A stretch of 64,000 nucleotides of DNA from Gymnogyps californianus (taxonomy: Eukaryota; Chordata; Aves; Accipitriformes; Cathartidae), in NCBI RefSeq assembly GCF_018139145.2, contig NC_059471.1, forward strand, positions 204,619,494-204,683,493, read 5' to 3'. A model generated the notes under the pieces. The model was given only the letters and a program-made list of their open reading frames with translations, was not told the DNA's origin and did no database searches. Made by a program: the position numbers and the translations under genes. Shown one piece after another: positions 53,293 through 62,163 of this stretch. Positions within the stretch are counted from its first letter, which is position 1, and each line of letters starts with the position of its first letter.

Positions 53293-55498
53293 AGTAGTTT
53301 GGAAGTGTTTTTATGCTGCCTAGATAGGGCCATTTAAATGACCTGACGATTTTAAAGTTGGCCTGTTCTACTTTTCTCCTGTTCCCTCTTTTTTATTTTT
53401 CCCCCCCTTGCTTTGTTCCTTTGTTACACTTTTTATTAAGTATCTTTTCCAGCCCACAGTCTTTGTTAAATCTTTAAGGAGGATGATCCATAAAGATACA
53501 AGGTTTCATGAACCCATGATAAATTGACTTCCCCCTTGTCTTGATGGGGCTAGCTACAGGGAGAAGGCATGATCTTCTGTGCTTTAAGAAATTTAATTTT
53601 CTAGCTGTGCTATAGTCTTGCAGCTGCCTGTAGTTTTTAACTGCTTGTGGGAGAGGTTATATTTATTGCAGAGAAGGAACAACTATGCCATTTCAACCAA
53701 AATACACATCAAGTAAGCAGCCCATCTCCTGATTCTTTTTTCTCTGTTACTGTAATAGTACTAAAATAAGTTTGTTAGTCACTAAAATCTTCAGATACCT
53801 CAATCTTGTTACTGTCTCAGCCTTGCTACTCTAGCATATTTCCTAATGGAAGGCTGAAGAGTGCAATGAGCGGGACAGAAAATGATGCTCTCTCCCTCCC
53901 CTCCCCACCCCTATTCAAGCTGTTCAGATTGTCATTTCATTTTCTGTGTTTTTTAAGCAAAAGTGAAGTTTCCATTTTTAAAAAAAAACAAAAGCCACCT
54001 GTTTTTGGAAAAGAGTAAGAAACTTGTGTCTCTTCCTGGTGGCTTTCAGTGTGATGACCGCTGGCCATGCACAGTCTCTGTCTTTAGTACCACAGAACCT
54101 CATGTCTGGCTCTATTCTGTTGCATATATTCAGTCTTTGCAGAGATATTCCCATGCGTTTTATGACGTAGTATTTACACATTTAGCTGAAGGTAAGGTTA
54201 GACGTTTCTTTGTTAGAAATTTTTAATTTCTGTTTCAAAAATTTCAGACCTAAGTTCGTAATTTTTTTGCAGCTGAAGTAGGGATCTTTTAATGTTTGTT
54301 GAGTGTAATGGGTCTTTTCATACAGTCTCTAATGAACCCAGTTGTTATGACAGGACGATTGTGTTTCATTTAGTTGATAAGGTCAGCATTTGTTAAGAGT
54401 GTGTGATTTTGTTTCTGTGGAAAGCCTTGTAACTAAAGCACTTTTCTTGAGTGACACAAAGTCATGTGAGTCTAATAGTGGCATTTAATTTCTTTAATTT
54501 TGTCACTGGATTATTAAGTAGACTCAAACACAGTATTTCTTGTTATGTGTCTTGGGGATTTTTGAACTTTTTCTCTGCCCAATATGAAGTTTTATAGAAA
54601 CTTTTTGAAAAGTGGGTTACAGGATGATGCGTGAACACAGAATATTAAATGATTGTAGTCTAACAAATAAGACATTCAGCCAGTTAATCTAACTTAGCAT
54701 TGTGAGTGGTTATTTTTGCATCATTGAATACTTTTAAAAAAAAACTTTTAATTTTATACTTGTCATTATATGCAGTAATTTGCGTTATTTATTCAAACAG
54801 TAAACCCCAAAGTCTGAGTGTTAGATTGTATAGCAGAATGAGTTTAGAGACAAAAAAATAATTATATGTTTTATTCTACTGCTGTTTCATTATGCCTTCC
54901 ATTAAAGTACAAAAGTATACATTAAAATCTTCTATCCTATTGAGTGGCATTCTTGGATTTTTCAAATTTAGCTATGAACATGGGTCAACTAGTGTCAAGA
55001 CTGAAAGAACGCAGACTGCAAATGAGTACAGATGAAGGAGTTACGTAGTACATGCTAAAACAGGTGGTTTGGAAGATGAACAAAACATTCAATAGCATAA
55101 AAGATTGCTGCTTTGCATCACCAACTAGAGTATCGTGTTTACCATATGAAAATATAATCTTACTAACTTTGATACATTTTTACTGCCTAATGATCGAAAT
55201 AAGAATCTTCCAGTTTTTACTAGAAAGCTGCTTTATTTCTTCTTTAGAATCTTACAAAGTTTAAATAATCAGAAGACAGGTACTGTAAATAACACTAGAA
55301 GTTAAAAATTCATTCATCCTTGATTGCATTTTTGTTGGGGATATTGCTTGATTTTGATTGTGCAGAATGTCCTGCGTGTGCTGTCTCCAAACAGGTTAAA
55401 GTCTTAGCACTGTTAAGACGATTGCTCTAATATACTGTGTTTTTGTTTATAGGACCGTGAACTTCGACATAATAAAGTACTTGTACGATTTCTTGTGA
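1863..55498 (+). CDS. ORC5: ORC5, origin recognition complex subunit 5, C-terminal part (six exons, 5' end outside window)
   Basis: ORC5 is a subunit of the nuclear origin recognition complex, which binds replication origins and loads the MCM helicase together with CDC6 and CDT1. Joining 1863-1915, 4122-4234, 7873-7920, 15905-16015, 51613-51725 and 55453-55498 gives 484 coding bases: one base completing an upstream codon, 160 codons, and TGA. Splice phases agree at every junction and every intron is GT-AG. The product matches my memory of human ORC5 nearly residue for residue from about residue 276 to the end at 435, including the C-terminal YLYDFL. It covers the C-terminal domain that follows the AAA+ module; Walker motifs would be encoded upstream and are not in view. 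I see no frameshift or internal stop, so the gene looks intact here. The gene spans at least 54 kb, mostly because of one 35.6-kb intron. Confidence 0.97.
1916..4121 (+). other. ORC5: ORC5 intron A-B (2.2 kb)
   Basis: GT at 1916 and AG at 4120-4121. Contains a T17 run at 3815-3831 and a somewhat more GC-rich patch around 3610-3720. No gene or repeat family recognised. Confidence 0.85.
3815..3831. repeat. T17 homopolymer run
   Basis: Seventeen consecutive T in an ORC5 intron. Other runs of this type are T16 at 19906-19921, A17 at 28930-28946, T14 at 33257-33270 and T18 at 43797-43814. Confidence 0.9.
4122..4234 (+). CDS. ORC5: ORC5 coding exon B
   Basis: 113-bp exon with acceptor TTATTTTGTAG ending at 4121 and donor GTAATG at 4235. 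Two bases complete the glycine codon, then 37 codons follow in frame. Recognisable pieces are [26 protein letters not shown] and RTDKRFFLK, which match the strongest-conserved part of the ORC5 C-terminal domain as I recall it; only two or so substitutions from human are visible (for example V for A in NPVRTDK). The frame stays open past the donor to 4324, where there is a stop, with an AATAAA at 4449; see the finding on a possible truncated isoform. Confidence 0.97.
4235..7872 (+). other. ORC5: ORC5 intron B-C (3.6 kb)
   Basis: GT at 4235 and AG at 7871-7872. Holds T-rich runs near 4858-4884 and 7066-7100, and a possible alternative 3' end of ORC5 in its first 220 bases (stop at 4324, AATAAA at 4449). 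No other gene seen. Confidence 0.85.
4449..4454 (+). terminator. Possible intronic polyadenylation signal AATAAA
   Basis: AATAAA 215 bases inside the intron after exon B, 125 bases past the stop that ends the exon B read-through frame. GT-rich sequence (TGTGTGTAACTG) follows about 25 bases later, as expected of a working signal. Use in vivo is inference only. Confidence 0.35.
7873..7920 (+). CDS. ORC5: ORC5 coding exon C (48-bp basic exon)
   Basis: Short phase-0 exon of exactly 16 codons, [16 protein letters not shown], between acceptor TTGTTTACAG (ends 7872) and donor GTATGT (7921). Human ORC5 reads HHGKIKKTNFLKKHEK here, so the identity is secure despite the small size. Half of the residues are Lys, Arg or His; the segment is a basic stretch in the C-terminal domain. 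Because the exon is symmetrical (phase 0 on both sides), skipping it would remove 16 residues without a frameshift. Confidence 0.95.
9061..10234 (-). mobile_element. Solo LTR of an avian endogenous retrovirus, 1164 bp, with 5-bp target duplication
   Basis: The LTR runs from TGTGGTGGGTTGACCC at 9066 to CCCAATACA at 10229, with TG...CA ends, and is flanked by perfect copies of TCAGG (9061-9065 and 10230-10234). I recognise it as a family common in bird genomes. Regulatory signals read on the minus strand: a TATA-like box (reverse complement of CTTTCTTAAATATG, about 10039-10053) and an AATAAA (TTTATT on + at 9253-9258) followed by the U5-like end. No gag, pol or env and no second LTR are present, so this is a solo LTR left by recombination. 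The 5-bp duplication fits an ERVL-like group, but that assignment is inference. The large open frames over it are artefacts of its GC-rich tandem array. It lies antisense in an ORC5 intron. Confidence 0.92.
9480..9930. repeat. Imperfect tandem array inside the LTR
   Basis: A motif close to CTGCTCCAGCGTGGGTCCC, usually followed by CACGGG, recurs about nine times (for example at about 9481, 9564, 9619, 9669, 9729, 9780, 9821, 9860 and 9908) at 40-60 base spacing. The copies are diverged. On the LTR's own strand the array lies between the TATA-like box and the AATAAA, so it would be transcribed. Confidence 0.8.
14045..14541 (+). mobile_element. CR1 LINE fragment, 3' end
   Basis: 5'-truncated CR1 copy. 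It runs from CATCTTGAATACTCTGTCCAG, the end of the reverse transcriptase frame, through GAGAGGCTGAGGGAACTGCAG and GGAAGTTTCCACGACTGGACT to the typical end AGGTCCCTTCCAGCTGGAAT followed by CCTGTGATTG. Several substitutions and gaps break the reading frame, so it is dead. Start is approximate; DNA just upstream (13900-14040) does not obviously belong. Confidence 0.88.
14848..15095 (-). mobile_element. CR1 LINE fragment, 3' end, inverted
   Basis: Reads as the reverse complement of a CR1 3' end: TTCACAGAAGAGCTGAGG, CCAACCCTCCTGCTCAAGCAG, GTCACCTAGAGCAGGTTGCT and GAGTATCTCCAAGGATGGAG are standard. It is 5'-truncated at about 15095 and lies about 300 bases from the + strand CR1 at 14045-14541, tail to tail. 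Confidence 0.88.
15905..16015 (+). CDS. ORC5: ORC5 coding exon D
   Basis: 111-bp phase-0 exon of 37 codons, with acceptor TTTCTGTTGCAG (ends 15904) and consensus donor GTGAGT at 16016. It encodes [28 protein letters not shown] and APTANIFSQ, essentially identical to human ORC5 (one visible S-to-N change, in IVDNRV). This is a strongly conserved helical part of the C-terminal domain. It precedes the 35.6-kb intron. Reading through the donor gives a stop after about 15 codons, and I saw no AATAAA close behind it, so premature termination here is less likely than after exon B. Confidence 0.97.
18021..18057. repeat. Pyrimidine-rich tandem duplication
   Basis: CTTTCTTTCTCTCTGCC occurs at 18021-18037 and again at 18041-18057, a 20-base period. 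It lies within the open frame described at 17891-18310. Confidence 0.85.
22356..22382. repeat. Short perfect hairpin
   Basis: ACAGTGTTTTC and GAAAACACTGT form an 11-base perfect stem around the 5-base loop AAATG. Too short and isolated to call a structured RNA. Confidence 0.6.
31042..31080. repeat. A-rich low-complexity tract with C run
   Basis: A14 followed by ACAAAC units, A8 and a C6 run. Simple-sequence DNA; no element boundary recognised. Confidence 0.8.
31200..31725 (+). mobile_element. Ancient CR1 LINE remnant
   Basis: Diverged, but collinear with an old CR1 3' region: GAAGAAAGATTAAAGGAAAT near 31270, then AATAGTCTCCCCTGAAGTTT near 31560, GGACAAAGCATTCAGACATA near 31621 and the closing CTCTAATTTCTATGATCTC. 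An A-run with C-rich tail interrupts it at about 31510. Limits are approximate. Confidence 0.65.
34611..34672. repeat. A-rich low-complexity tract (AAAC-type units)
   Basis: A runs broken by single C, with CCCCC and repeated AAAC units. Resembles the tract at 31042-31080 in composition only. Confidence 0.8.
35285..35820 (+). mobile_element. CR1 LINE fragment, 3' end, relatively young
   Basis: About 535 bases of CR1 running from the end of the reverse transcriptase region (GGAGTATTGTGTCCAATTCT) through CCTGTTC-type motifs such as CTGGGACTGTTCAGCCTGGA and GACAGGACCAGAGGCAACGG to the 3' end GATGACCTCCAGAGGTCC and CAGTGATTCTGAAT. It stays closer to the consensus I remember than the other copies, so it is probably the youngest CR1 here. 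The open frames across it on both strands are not genes. Confidence 0.92.
40468..40511. repeat. Perfect 20-bp tandem duplication
   Basis: TGACAGATGATGTTTCATGC occurs at 40471-40490 and 40491-40510 without mismatch; the TGC before the first copy matches the end of the unit. Being identical, it is probably recent. Confidence 0.93.
43797..43814. repeat. T18 homopolymer run
   Basis: Longest uninterrupted T run in the window. Followed by AAAGACTGCAGAC; no transposon tail pattern could be matched to it. Confidence 0.9.
45090..45570 (+). mobile_element. Probable ancient CR1 LINE remnant
   Basis: Weak collinear similarity to an old CR1: GGAAGTTTTGGGTGTTTTAA then TGACTGAGCCACCAATATGA followed by AAAAAGCC (45185-45250), and further on GGAAAAGTCTCTATGGGAGT near 45450. 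The middle is too diverged to follow with confidence. No open reading frame survives. Confidence 0.45.
47200..47420 (-). mobile_element. Ancient CR1 LINE remnant, inverted
   Basis: Reverse complement of an old CR1 3' end: AGATCATCTAGTATGTCTCT, TTTCTAGTCCAGTTTAAAAT and GAGATTTCAATCACATCTCT correspond in order to the familiar minus-strand pattern (ATCTAGTCC, then AGTCCAGTTTAAAATGT, then the TTTCAATCAC and CTTCCC block). Limits are approximate; a T-rich run lies at its far end. Confidence 0.62.
51613..51725 (+). CDS. ORC5: ORC5 coding exon E (penultimate exon)
   Basis: 113-bp exon with acceptor CTTGTTCGTAG (ends 51612) and donor GTGAGC at 51726. It has 37 codons plus two bases of an arginine codon. 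Segments [26 protein letters not shown] and [11 protein letters not shown] match the winged-helix-like end of ORC5 (human [24 protein letters not shown]). It lies 35.6 kb downstream of exon D, yet the phase is exact and no coding sequence is missing between them relative to human. Read-through at the donor gives Arg followed at once by TGA. Confidence 0.97.
53135..53203. repeat. (TATATC)n/(TCTA)n microsatellite with a 36-bp perfect palindrome
   Basis: TATATC-type units run into a (TCTA)n tract. Positions 53144-53179 form a perfect palindrome of 18+18 bases with no spacer (left arm ATATCTATATATCTATAT). It can extrude as a cruciform. The C tract starts 44 bases further on. Confidence 0.9.
53247..53292. 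repeat. Poly(C) tract, 46 bases with one G
   Basis: Unbroken C except for a G at 53255. The complementary strand is a long G run able to form G-quadruplexes. Length in the assembly may be wrong, because such tracts are hard to sequence. Confidence 0.93.
55453..55498 (+). CDS. ORC5: ORC5 terminal coding exon F with stop codon
   Basis: The acceptor is TTTTGTTTATAG ending at 55452. The first G completes an arginine codon (CG from exon E), then [14 protein letters not shown] and TGA at 55496-55498. Human ORC5 ends with the same [14 protein letters not shown], which fixes both the frame and the C terminus. The coding part is 46 bp; the rest of the exon is 3' UTR. Confidence 0.97.
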
Positions 55499-56000
55499 AA
55501 ACAAGCTTCACAACCATATGGACACTGTGACAATGACTAAGGCAAGCTGTGTTCATCTCTCTACTTAGCTGGCCAGAAAGAAGAGTATTTTGGCTCTTTT
55601 GGATTTGTTCAAACAGGTGCTGGCCCAGCATGGAACCTTATGAAAATACTCTGATTGGTCTGGGTGGATCTGAGCAGAGGACTATTTACCAGGGACCCTG
55701 GCGTATTTGGAAGCAATGTGTTAATTATAAACAGCAGGGTTTGAGCACAATCTGTTCTACTCTTAATGATGTTATCTTAACACTGAAATTGCCTGAAACC
55801 CATTTACTTAGGACTGCATTTTGCTCTATGAACTCTCCCCAGTGCTTTGAACATGGCAGCAGCCCTTGTTTGTATGCCCAGTCTTTTCACTTCCTCTCCA
55901 CGGGAATCTTTGCAATTGCCTGCCAAAGCAGGTTTTCCTGAGGCCACCATTTTAGGAGAGTGGAGTAGCAAAATACAATAAACATAAGAACATATTTAAA
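55499..56000 (+). other. ORC5: ORC5 3' UTR (end approximate)
   Basis: Sequence after the ORC5 TGA up to just beyond the first good AATAAA at 55977-55982. No splice is needed. The end is an estimate from the usual 10-30 base distance between signal and cleavage site; a T-rich stretch (CCTTCTTTCTCTTCAG and TTGTATG) follows at about 56017. A 130-codon open frame inside it (55549-55941) looks like chance. A longer UTR using later signals cannot be excluded. Confidence 0.7.
55977..55982 (+). terminator. Polyadenylation signal AATAAA, ORC5
   Basis: Canonical AATAAA 479 bases after the stop codon and the first one in the 3' UTR. T/GT-rich sequence lies about 35-60 bases downstream. Inferred to be the main 3' end of ORC5 mRNA. 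Confidence 0.65.
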
Positions 56001-59000
56001 ATCAAGCTGGTATAAATCCTTCTTTCTCTTCAGTTGTATGTAGGCAGACTGTTACACTGTTATATGGAGATCACGATGATAGAAAACTCCCAACTAATCA
56101 CCATACTGTCTTTTTTCAGACCATTCATAAATGTTGACTATGAATCTATTCTTACAAAGCTTTATTTTAAAAAATCATAGATTCTTAAAGTTCTATCCTA
56201 ATGTCAAACTTGAAAAGTTTTATTTTTGTTTAAACATTTTATAGTCCTTTTACGCTCATCCAGTTATATTAAGTCCTAATTATAATGCTGTTCAGAATGA
56301 ACGTACTTTAGGATACACACTGTGTAATGGCTTTTGTAACAGTATCTGTCCTGTAGAGGAGGATGGCACAGCTGCCTTTCCATCAGAAAGGGAGAAATTC
56401 AACAGGTGACAGAGTATTCCTGCAGCAGCTCCCCAAAAGAGGCAGAATAGTGAATAATCAATGTGGTGCTATAACATAAAACTTTAGCTTTGGAAATATG
56501 TGATGGAATACAGTACAGCTACATTTGTGTCCAGTTTACAAGTAGAGGATTCCCAACTGCCGCTACCTTTGTGGGGTATTAAAATCCTCTGGTCCAGTTC
56601 AGGATTACTGTTTTCATGAACCTGTCACCCTCTTGAAAACTCCAGGTCCCACAGCCTGTTACTCAGATGTTTTGCTCCTGAATGCTGGCCTTTGACTGTT
56701 TGACAGTACAAGACTGTGCCATGTCCGATGTTGACCATTATGGTTCTTTCCAAGGAAAAAATCATCATTTCCGCACCCCCGCCCCCCCTTGCTTTGATAT
56801 TGGAGATGAACATGTAGCTTTTTCTTCCACCAACCCCCCCCAAATGTGGGTGTGTAGCCAGGCTTCTGGATTCAGACCCAAATGAACGAGTTCCAGGTGA
56901 ATCTAAGCAACAAAAGCATCTTTCTGGCCAAGCTGTTGCTTCCCCCCTCAGGAGAGTGTGAAAGGGCAGCAATGAGTCATCTCCGTGATCCCTTTTCCTT
57001 CCTACCGCTGAGCTGAATCAAACCCTGCACCTGTCCATGAGGTGGCAACATTTGTCACACTTACTGAAGTGCTTGGATGCAAATACATCACCTGTTTCAA
57101 AACGTTTACTACCTGCTTTTGTTTTTACTAATAAAAATGTACATAAGGTGAACTTTGGGCTAAACTTTACAGCTTCTTCCCCTTTTGGAGCTAGTGCTGG
57201 GCTGAGCTCAGCTCTTGTGAATCTCCTGTATGACTACCTAGGGCTGAAAGTTGGAGAAGAAAGGAGGTTTGAGGTGTTCATATGTAAACTAGTCCATGTA
57301 AAGCAACAGCAATACATCATAGGTTTTTGTGACATCTGATCTGGATTAGAATTTGATAAATGAAACATGATGGGACTGATACTAATTTATTAAGTGCTAC
57401 AACTCTTGAGTCACAAAATTTCAAAAACTCTGCAGCCAACCTTGTTTACAGCTTTCAGCAAAGTGGGGCCGGGCAGTACTTGTGCCCTGACAGCTTGTGA
57501 AGCTCCCACTTAGTGGATTTTTACCAGTTGGCTTAGTACACGGCCATTTCAGGAGTATTTCTAATGCTGCTTGTGATGGGGGTTGACGAGATGAGATGCA
57601 AATTCAAAGGTTTCAAACAGAAAAAGAAGAACCAAGCATAATGGTCTTTTGCTCTAGTATAATAGCAGGTTGGCCCAAGCTCAATATTGTAGGGTTAAAT
57701 TAATTCCAGAATCTTAGTTTTCAACAGGATGGATCCATAAACACACATAGTTACTTGTAACAGTACTTAATGAAATACACTGTATTACTTGTTTTAATTT
57801 TATATTCAATTGGTTATTAGAAATGAGCTCATAAATATGGATAAGTGATTTTTCTTTTCACTGTTGCCATAACTTTTCTAGAAAGAGATCAAGACCAGAA
57901 CCAGTTCAAGACTTAATTGCCTATAGCTGCTAGACAGGCAGTATAGATGGAAAGGACTAAATATACCATATTTCAGAACTGATGTTTAGTATATGTCTTG
58001 GCAATCTTTGAATGAGGAACGAAATCAGTCATGTAAGTTCTGGTTTATGTTGCAGCTGGAAAAACATCCCTTTTGCATTGTGTCAAATGTGCTCCCTTGG
58101 TTGCTCCACCTTTTCAGTAACCCTGTCACTCCCACATAGCAGACCAGACCCTCAAAACTACCCAGCCTCAAATTTGGAGCACAAAGTATAGAAGACATGA
58201 AATAAGGGTCTTCGAAAATAAGCACTGAGAAAACTTGGTGCTGCTTATATTTTTTTCAATGTAATTTCTTCCATACTAGCCTGATGATCATTTCCAGTGT
58301 AAATCCAAAGGATGAGGATACAAATTTTTGTGGAATGTAGTTAATTTGACTAAAATGAGGTTAACTGGAGAAGGAGTAGTAACTGAGGATCCGTTAGACA
58401 GAACCGCTGTCCTTACATTGAATGCACTTTTGTGACCTTTTTGAAAGACTCCTATCAGTGATATAAAATTTAAAGCTGAATCAGCAGAGTATGAGAATGA
58501 ACAAGGTGACTGAAGTGCGGATGAGTGATGTAGGCTATAACTATGCTGATGATGAATAGTAGGATTTATTCTGACAAACTAGAAATATTTCTATATATCC
58601 ATGTCAATGAGTTTATAAATTACTGCTGAGTTTTTTACTAGGTACCCTGGCAATACTCTGTTCTGAGACCCTGTTTTCATGGATGAGGTGTGGCCTCCTT
58701 TAGCCTCCCCGGGGCCAGGATTTCACCCCTTCTACAGGCGGTTTTAAGAACTGTGCAAACAATGCAGAGCAAGACAGTTGTTTGACTAATCAGAAATCTC
58801 TCAGTACTTTAGTGCAGCAGTATGTATTTAAAAAAATACCAGAGAATTTTTTCATAATTCCTGAGTCACAAAGCATTATAATACTGTAAAAATTACAAAC
58901 TTATAGTGCCTGTCTCCAACGGCTGATCCAAACATCAACAGGAGCTGGGGCTTGTTCTTACAAGAAGAAAGTAATGGAGAAAGAAATGCAGCTATCATCA

Positions 59001-62000
59001 GCTGCAAAGAAATTAGTGCCCTTGAATAGCTCTGACTTCATCAACAGCTGCATTTTCATGCATTTAACATGGAAATTTTCTTTTTTAAAAGGGCTTGCAA
59101 GGGTGCATCCACATGTAATACAGGAGGAGATTTACTCTTTTTTGACAGTGCTTTACGTTACTCTGGTTCTCCCAGAACCTGCTGCTTCTACCATAATGAT
59201 CCCCCCCAGCTATTGTGTCCGGTTTTGTACAAGTTAAAGAAGTATATTGGTTATTTGAGCACTTTCTAAGTTCTGGTGCTTCTATACACCATGATTTACA
59301 CATGTGAGAATACATCCATTTTTACCATTGGTTGAATTTTTCCAGTACTATACCAAGTAGTTTTGCCAGGACCATTCAGGTGCTATCTGCTCCCCTCGTA
59401 ACTGGAACTGCCAGCCATGCCAGGAGAATAGTGTGAAGGACAGGATTCCCAGCAGGAATGTAGGAGACATTACATGTCTGTGACCTGTGAGCAAAATGTA
59501 CACAGTTGAGTATCCCAGGATTAGATATTCCCGCTCTACTTGGGTTGGCAGAGATGGCAGGGAAGAGTGAGAAACAGCAGATTCTTGAGGGTTGCCTGGA
59601 GGTCAGCATACTGTGTGTTTTAGTCAGCCCAGATAATTTTGAAACAGAAGATTTACTCCATCCAGGAGTAAATGCTAACTGAGGTGACAGTAACCTGCAG
59701 TTTTCTCAACGTCAGAATGGCATAACTTACAAAAGAGCCTTATCATTGCTGGTAAATATGCATTGGAATAAAGACAAAACTTGATTAGCAAGTCTAATTG
59801 TACACAATACCAAATTTTTATGTGTTCGTAGATACTGGAGTGGCTCCACTAGAATATTGAATGGGAGATTAATAGCAAAAACTGTGGTTTTTATCTCAGC
59901 TTCCATGTGACATGTCTTGTACTCTAAACAGGCAGATTCATATAAACTGTACAATACTCAGATAGAGGTAAACATGGAGTAAGCTCAGTTTTACTTTTTG
60001 ATTCTTTATTTTTGTGTGTGTTTATTAAAACCATTAAAAAAATAAATCTGAAAACAATACAGAAATCATTTGTGTATGCCGGCAGAGTTGAAACTGCAGA
60101 AGGACAACCCTTATCATGAAGATTGCCTGAAAACTATACTTAGGGATGTCTTTAAAAAGCAACTGCTCAATGGCAGTGTCCATGCTAGAACAGAAAGCTG
60201 AAAAACATCATACTGGTTGTTACTGAACATTAGCAATATATCAGCCATGTATTGGAATAACCAAGTGTCTAGGCTTCTAATATCAGGAAGCTTAGAAGTA
60301 CGGCATTAAAGTAAGACCAAGACTGTCAAGCAGCCTGTGACCAGCGGTGTTTCCATGCTGTTGAAGTTGAACGAGTGAATGACTATCTGTAAGCAAGGTG
60401 GTCTTGGAGTGAGAATGTGAGGTACAAAGTACCACAGGTAGATGTAATGTTTGAAGTGTTGTAGTGTGTTGTACTTCCAGCACCTCCTCCTCCGTCAGTG
60501 ACCAATACCCCTTTTTTCCAAAGCAGCAGAAGTATCCCTAACTCTTCCTTTCATTTGGTTCAAACACTGTTTTTGAATGGACAGGTACTTTGTTTGGTTA
60601 CAGATCGTTGCCGCTGGTGTTGCGGTTGCCGAAAAGGATTTGTCGTACAGCTCTTCCAAGGGAGTTACCATCACCAGACAGCAAAGTACTGAAAGAAAAT
60701 ACATGTTCACTGCCTACCGCTTGGGTACAGCTGTGCGACTCTAGTGTGGAAAGGGGCTGGACTTTCCTTTGAGATGAAGTGGGGATGAACTTGCTCTTTT
60801 GATGCCTTTGATGTTTTGAAGTATCCAGAACTCTACCAGACTTCTGTCTTCCCTTCTTTTTCTTCTTGTACCCTCCCACTACAATTCTGCATATTTTTTG
60901 AAATGGCTCTTGTAGAGAGCTGCTCTACAAGCACAGCCAGCTCCTGGGGTTTACGTCTCGGAAGGGATCTCCCACGAGCTAGCAGAGCAGGAAGGCTGCT
61001 GTGGGCTGCCTGTCTCCCCCTTGGCGCAGGTGTGCGTTGCTCAAGTAACCTGTTGCCACATACTGTCTTCTGTCCTGCCAGCACTTGTTTGGATATTCAG
61101 GGGGGGTCTGTTGGGTACTCGAAGGCAGGTGTTCAGCTTCGGCAAGGTTGTTTTCCAAATCCTCATTAAATATGTTGGACCATGAATGCTGTATAGCCAG
61201 TCATCTTGTTCTTGGTGTTTGTTTTTCATATCTGTTTGAATTTGATGAAATGCTGATGAAAAGGCAATGTCAATGACAGACCTGGTGTAGTGGATGTGAT
61301 TTCTCATAAGCAACACAGCAAAGGTGCAGTTTTGCCTAAATTCATTCAGCACGTATGTTCTGTTTTCCTGGCACATAAAGATTTTCTACAGAACAGGATT
61401 TCTAATATGCAAATACTTTCCTTTCTGCAGTCGATTCTTGCTCAGGGAAATATGTGCTGCTTGTTATTTCATGTACTTTGTTCAGATATTTGAGTTCAGA
61501 GGAATAAAATAGGACCAGTAGGGCTGGGAAACAGAGCTTCACTAGCAGGCTGTTCTGAACCCTATGCGTTGGCAGTTCAGCAGCTGAGCGCTTCCTCTGT
61601 CTTCACATAAGTAATGAGGACTTTCACACAGGTACCTCCTAAATCCTGGGGTCAGAGAATAGTTGGAAAGAGAGAATAGCAAAGAGTAAGGTACGTAACC
61701 TCTCATTAAGACAACCTTGCCAGATGAGGGAGCACGTTTCTACAAAATTCAGCAAAAGAAGAAAGTACCCAAGAGACAGTGATGGAGAGGAAAGTTGTTT
61801 ACCACTCTGGTGGCAAAAGTCTTGATTATATTCTTGCTGTTTTCATTGTTTCTTTTTAGTTAAAGAGTTTTTACAGTATTTATGATGGTGCTGTTTCTCC
61901 CTCTCCCCCATTTCCATCAGTACAATCCCAGCTCCTTTTTTTCTTCCTACCCCATTGCACCCAGTGCACTGAAAGTTCCCAGCTGCGCCAGTAATTTGTG

Positions 62001-62163
62001 CGGGGAAGCAAGTGCCCTGTGCAGTCTGTGATGCTGCCCTGGACGCCAGCCCGGGTGTAGGCATCGCAGAGCAACTCTGCTGCCTAACTTCAGCAGCAGA
62101 GAGCGATTGTTTCACCTTGCAGGCTGTAGGATCTTCAGCAACAACCCTGAAAAAGAAAGACGT
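56001..62163. other. Intergenic DNA downstream of ORC5
   Basis: No exon, RNA gene or repeat family recognised in this 6.1-kb stretch. The 60480-62160 part is somewhat richer in GC and CpG than the surroundings, but lacks the density of a CpG island and shows no promoter or exon I can support. Confidence 0.65.

Larger units (their letters stand above)
51726..55452 (+). other. ORC5: ORC5 last intron E-F (3.7 kb)
   Basis: GTGAGC at 51726 and AG at 55451-55452. Contains an AT palindrome plus (TCTA)n and a long C tract (53135-53292). No gene or transposon recognised. Confidence 0.85.

Noticed and set aside
55549..55941. 130-codon open frame just after the ORC5 stop
   Set aside because: Lies in the ORC5 3' UTR, has no recognised motif, and the ORC5 C terminus is already fixed at 55498.
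56625..56972. 115-codon minus-strand open frame
   Set aside because: Gly-rich stretches come from short C runs; no homology recognised, and no splice or promoter context.
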